A stretch of 6,010 nucleotides of DNA. It comes from Syntrophomonadaceae bacterium (GTDB lineage: Bacteria > Bacillota > Dethiobacteria > DTU022 > UBA8154). The first letter of the stretch is position 1. The number at the start of each line of letters is the position of its first letter. The notes beneath the pieces were generated by a model that saw nothing but the letters and a program-made list of their open reading frames with translations, searched no databases and was not told the DNA's origin. The stretch covers positions 1-6,010 of the forward strand of contig SKTJ01000021.1 in assembly GCA_007122565.1 (NCBI GenBank), given 5' to 3'. This document shows positions 4,276-6,010 of the stretch, piece by piece. Made by a program: the position numbers and the translations under genes.

Positions 4276-5982
4276 CTATCCCCCAAACTCCAGGGTTGCT
4301 GCTATTTCGTCTTCAGCGAAATCAAATACACTCTGAGAGGGCGACAGGGCCTCCGTATAACAGAAGGAGGGAAGCTTGTCATCAGCAGCTGTAAAGCCTG
4401 CCCTTTTGTTAAAGTCCTTCTCCATAAGCAGGGTTTGGACCCCGGTGCCAAAGAGGCGGTCCGGAGACCACTCCCCGCCGTAGACCCCAGCCACCATATT
4501 TAACAGGTGGCCTACGTTGGCCGGGTCTTCGACACAAAAACCGGAGAAAATGCAAAGACCAAGGTTGTCAAAGGTTGCCATACCGACCTGCAGGGTACCG
4601 GAAAGCTGGACCTGCCCTTCTTTTTTGGTAGGATCAACGGTGGGGTTGCCCAGGGAGTTTCCGGCCGTATGATCCGCACCCATGGGGGAGGTGGCGTAGG
4701 TGACACCGGTACCTTTGAGGGCCCGGGGATCGTAGGCTGCCATAGCCTGGCCTTTAACGGTGGGGATGCGTGCCACGCCCAGCTTGTCACCGGCGGCCTG
4801 GGTTCCCTGACCGAGGAGTTGACCGAATTCTGTGCCGTCGATCATTTCCTGTATGAGGCCAAGGGCGGCCGCGCCGTCACCAAAGGGAATCTTGCCCGCT
4901 TCCATGCAAACAGCGAGGGTGGCACCCGTTTCCATGGTGTCCAGGCCGAAGTCGTCGCAGAGACGGTCAATGCGGGCTATGGTATCCAGGTCTGATATTT
5001 CGCAGTTTGAGCCGTTCATGCCGATAGTCTCAAATTCGAAGCCGGAGGTAAGGTGATTGCCGTTGGCATCGTTGTAGATGTTGGAGCAAGCGACGACGCA
5101 ACCGGCCATGCAAGGATGGCCAGTTTTACCACCCCGCTCGGACTGGAGCTTGGCAAGTGTCTCGCCGCCGATTTGCTCGGCAGCTGCGAAGGTGCCGCTT
5201 TGGAAGTTGCGGGTGGGCAGGGCACCCATGGAGTTGACGATATTGATCAGAACGGCAGTGCCGAGGGCAGGAAGGGCTTGGCCGGAGAGGGGGTTAGCTC
5301 TAATGCCATCAGTGTAAGCGCGCATGGCTCCGGTAAATTTTTCTTTGTCTGCATAGGAAGGTTTGGTTGTGCCCGGTTCAAGGACAATGGCTTTGAGCTT
5401 TTTGCTGCCCATAACGGCACCGAGACCGCCGCGGGCGGCGGCGCGGGTGGGCCGGCTTTCCGTGTCGGTAACCTGCACGGTGGAGTTGCGGTAGCCCCGC
5501 TCGCCGGCTCCGCCGATGGAGATGACACCTGCTTTGTCACCATAGTCTGCTTTTAAAGCATCAGCAAGGGCATAGTTGTTCATCCCCATGTATTTATCGG
5601 CAGGAATAAGTTCGGCTTTATCCTGGGAGATTTTGAGGATAGACCAGTCAGTCCCCAGGTCTTCCACAATGACCGCCTTGATGCCAAGGCGGGCCAGCAT
5701 CTGGCCAGCCACGCCGCCGGCATTTGCTTCCTTGATCGTGCCGGTGAGCGGGCTTTTGGCACCCACGGAGAGACGGCCCGATGAGGAGGCGCTGGTGCCG
5801 GTCAAAAGGCCGGTACTGATGATCAACTTGTTATCAGGACCCAGGGGGTTGGCTTTAGGATCCACTTCGTCACACAACAACTTGGCGATGATGCCGCGAC
5901 CGCCAAAATACTGGTAATCTTCTTTAATATCCTCGAAGTTGACACTGCCGGAAGCCATGTTTACTCTTAAAAATTTGGACAT
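4276..5982 (-). CDS. aor: Aldehyde:ferredoxin oxidoreductase, tungsten-pterin family
   Basis: This cytosolic enzyme oxidises aldehydes to carboxylic acids with ferredoxin as acceptor, using a tungsten bis-pterin centre and one 4Fe-4S cluster. The ATG at 5982 follows AGGAGG by seven bases and gives 568 residues, within the family's range. Motifs in order are: FGGRG near 26-30 and EANAGG near 85-90 (N-terminal AOR domain, pterin contacts), GGLGAVMGSKKLKAIV near 185-200, cluster cysteines Cys291, Cys295 and Cys299, FEFET near 315-319, DDFGLD at 343-348, YDPRALKG near 417-424, GADHTAG near 435-441 with His438 a likely active-site residue, and DNLGLC at 472-477 with Cys477 as the fourth cluster ligand. 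The two DxxGL(D/C) motifs match the two pterin-binding motifs of the Pyrococcus furiosus enzyme. The cysteine spacing is C-x3-C-x3-C, one residue longer than the C-x2-C-x3-C of that enzyme. A MoaD-like gene follows. Metal (W or Mo) and aldehyde substrate are inferred from family only. Confidence 0.95.
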   Translation of the reverse strand: MSKFLRVNMASGSVNFEDIKEDYQYFGGRGIIAKLLCDEVDPKANPLGPDNKLIISTGLLTGTSASSSGRLSVGAKSPLTGTIKEANAGGVAGQMLARLGIKAVIVEDLGTDWSILKISQDKAELIPADKYMGMNNYALADALKADYGDKAGVISIGGAGERGYRNSTVQVTDTESRPTRAAARGGLGAVMGSKKLKAIVLEPGTTKPSYADKEKFTGAMRAYTDGIRANPLSGQALPALGTAVLINIVNSMGALPTRNFQSGTFAAAEQIGGETLAKLQSERGGKTGHPCMAGCVVACSNIYNDANGNHLTSGFEFETIGMNGSNCEISDLDTIARIDRLCDDFGLDTMETGATLAVCMEAGKIPFGDGAAALGLIQEMIDGTEFGQLLGQGTQAAGDKLGVARIPTVKGQAMAAYDPRALKGTGVTYATSPMGADHTAGNSLGNPTVDPTKKEGQVQLSGTLQVGMATFDNLGLCIFSGFCVEDPANVGHLLNMVAGVYGGEWSPDRLFGTGVQTLLMEKDFNKRAGFTAADDKLPSFCYTEALSPSQSVFDFAEDEIAATLEFGG

Positions 5983-5989
5983 TTGTATT

Positions 5990-5995
5990 CCTCCT
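5990..5995 (-). promoter_or_regulatory. AOR ribosome binding site
   Basis: AGGAGG sits seven bases before the ATG at 5982 and fixes that start. The remaining bases to the window edge are AT-rich (minus strand TAATAAT at the end) and could belong to a promoter, but no -35 can be seen inside the window. Confidence 0.75.
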
Positions 5996-6010
5996 TGCTT
6001 TAGATTATTA

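Noticed and set aside
4276..4290. C-terminal Gly-Gly of AOR as a sulfur-carrier-like tail
   Set aside because: It resembles the MoaD ending but follows a normal AOR C-terminus. There is no beta-grasp domain there, so this is probably coincidence.
4507..4995. Long plus-strand open frame (162 codons) opposite AOR, with a similar one at 5053-5556
   Set aside because: AOR on the minus strand carries all family motifs. The Gly/Val-rich opposite frames are expected shadows of a GC-rich gene.

Overview
The window looks like bacterial DNA from an anaerobe, most likely a Clostridia/Peptococcaceae-type Firmicute. The reasons are strong GGAGG-type ribosome binding sites, a ferredoxin-linked tungsten enzyme family that is typical of strict anaerobes, and moderate G+C with AT-rich intergenic DNA. 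This placement is inference. No rRNA or other taxonomic marker is present, and the species is not recognised.

Every supported gene lies on the minus strand. Reading in the direction of transcription, from the right edge to the left, the order is as follows. (1) An aldehyde ferredoxin oxidoreductase of the tungsten-pterin family (AOR, 4276-5982). (2) A 464-base gap holding a 60-base hairpin element, a second and different structured segment, and a candidate promoter. (3) A MoaD/ThiS-type sulfur carrier (3569-3811), probably for the pterin cofactor that AOR needs. (4) A very AT-rich gap with two TTGTACAA palindromes. (5) An APC-superfamily amino acid permease (1859-3259). (6) A class III PLP-dependent aminotransferase (347-1738). 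(7) A second, diverged copy of the 60-base hairpin element (201-260). (8) A near-consensus promoter (149-178) followed by what may be the first 27 codons of a membrane-anchored protein that runs off the left edge (1-82).

The four complete genes fit one working idea. The permease brings in an amino acid or omega-amino acid. The aminotransferase removes the amino group, which gives an aldehyde if the amine is terminal, as in the GABA or beta-alanine type. AOR then oxidises that aldehyde to the acid and hands the electrons to ferredoxin, and MoaD supports AOR cofactor synthesis. The order and shared strand are seen directly. The enzyme families are well supported by motifs. The substrate and the pathway link are inference.

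The least expected structure is the pair of 60-base elements 75-86 bases downstream of the AOR and aminotransferase stop codons. They have equal length and 43/60 identity, and two adjacent stem base pairs have changed in a compensatory way. This suggests selection on a folded RNA or DNA form.
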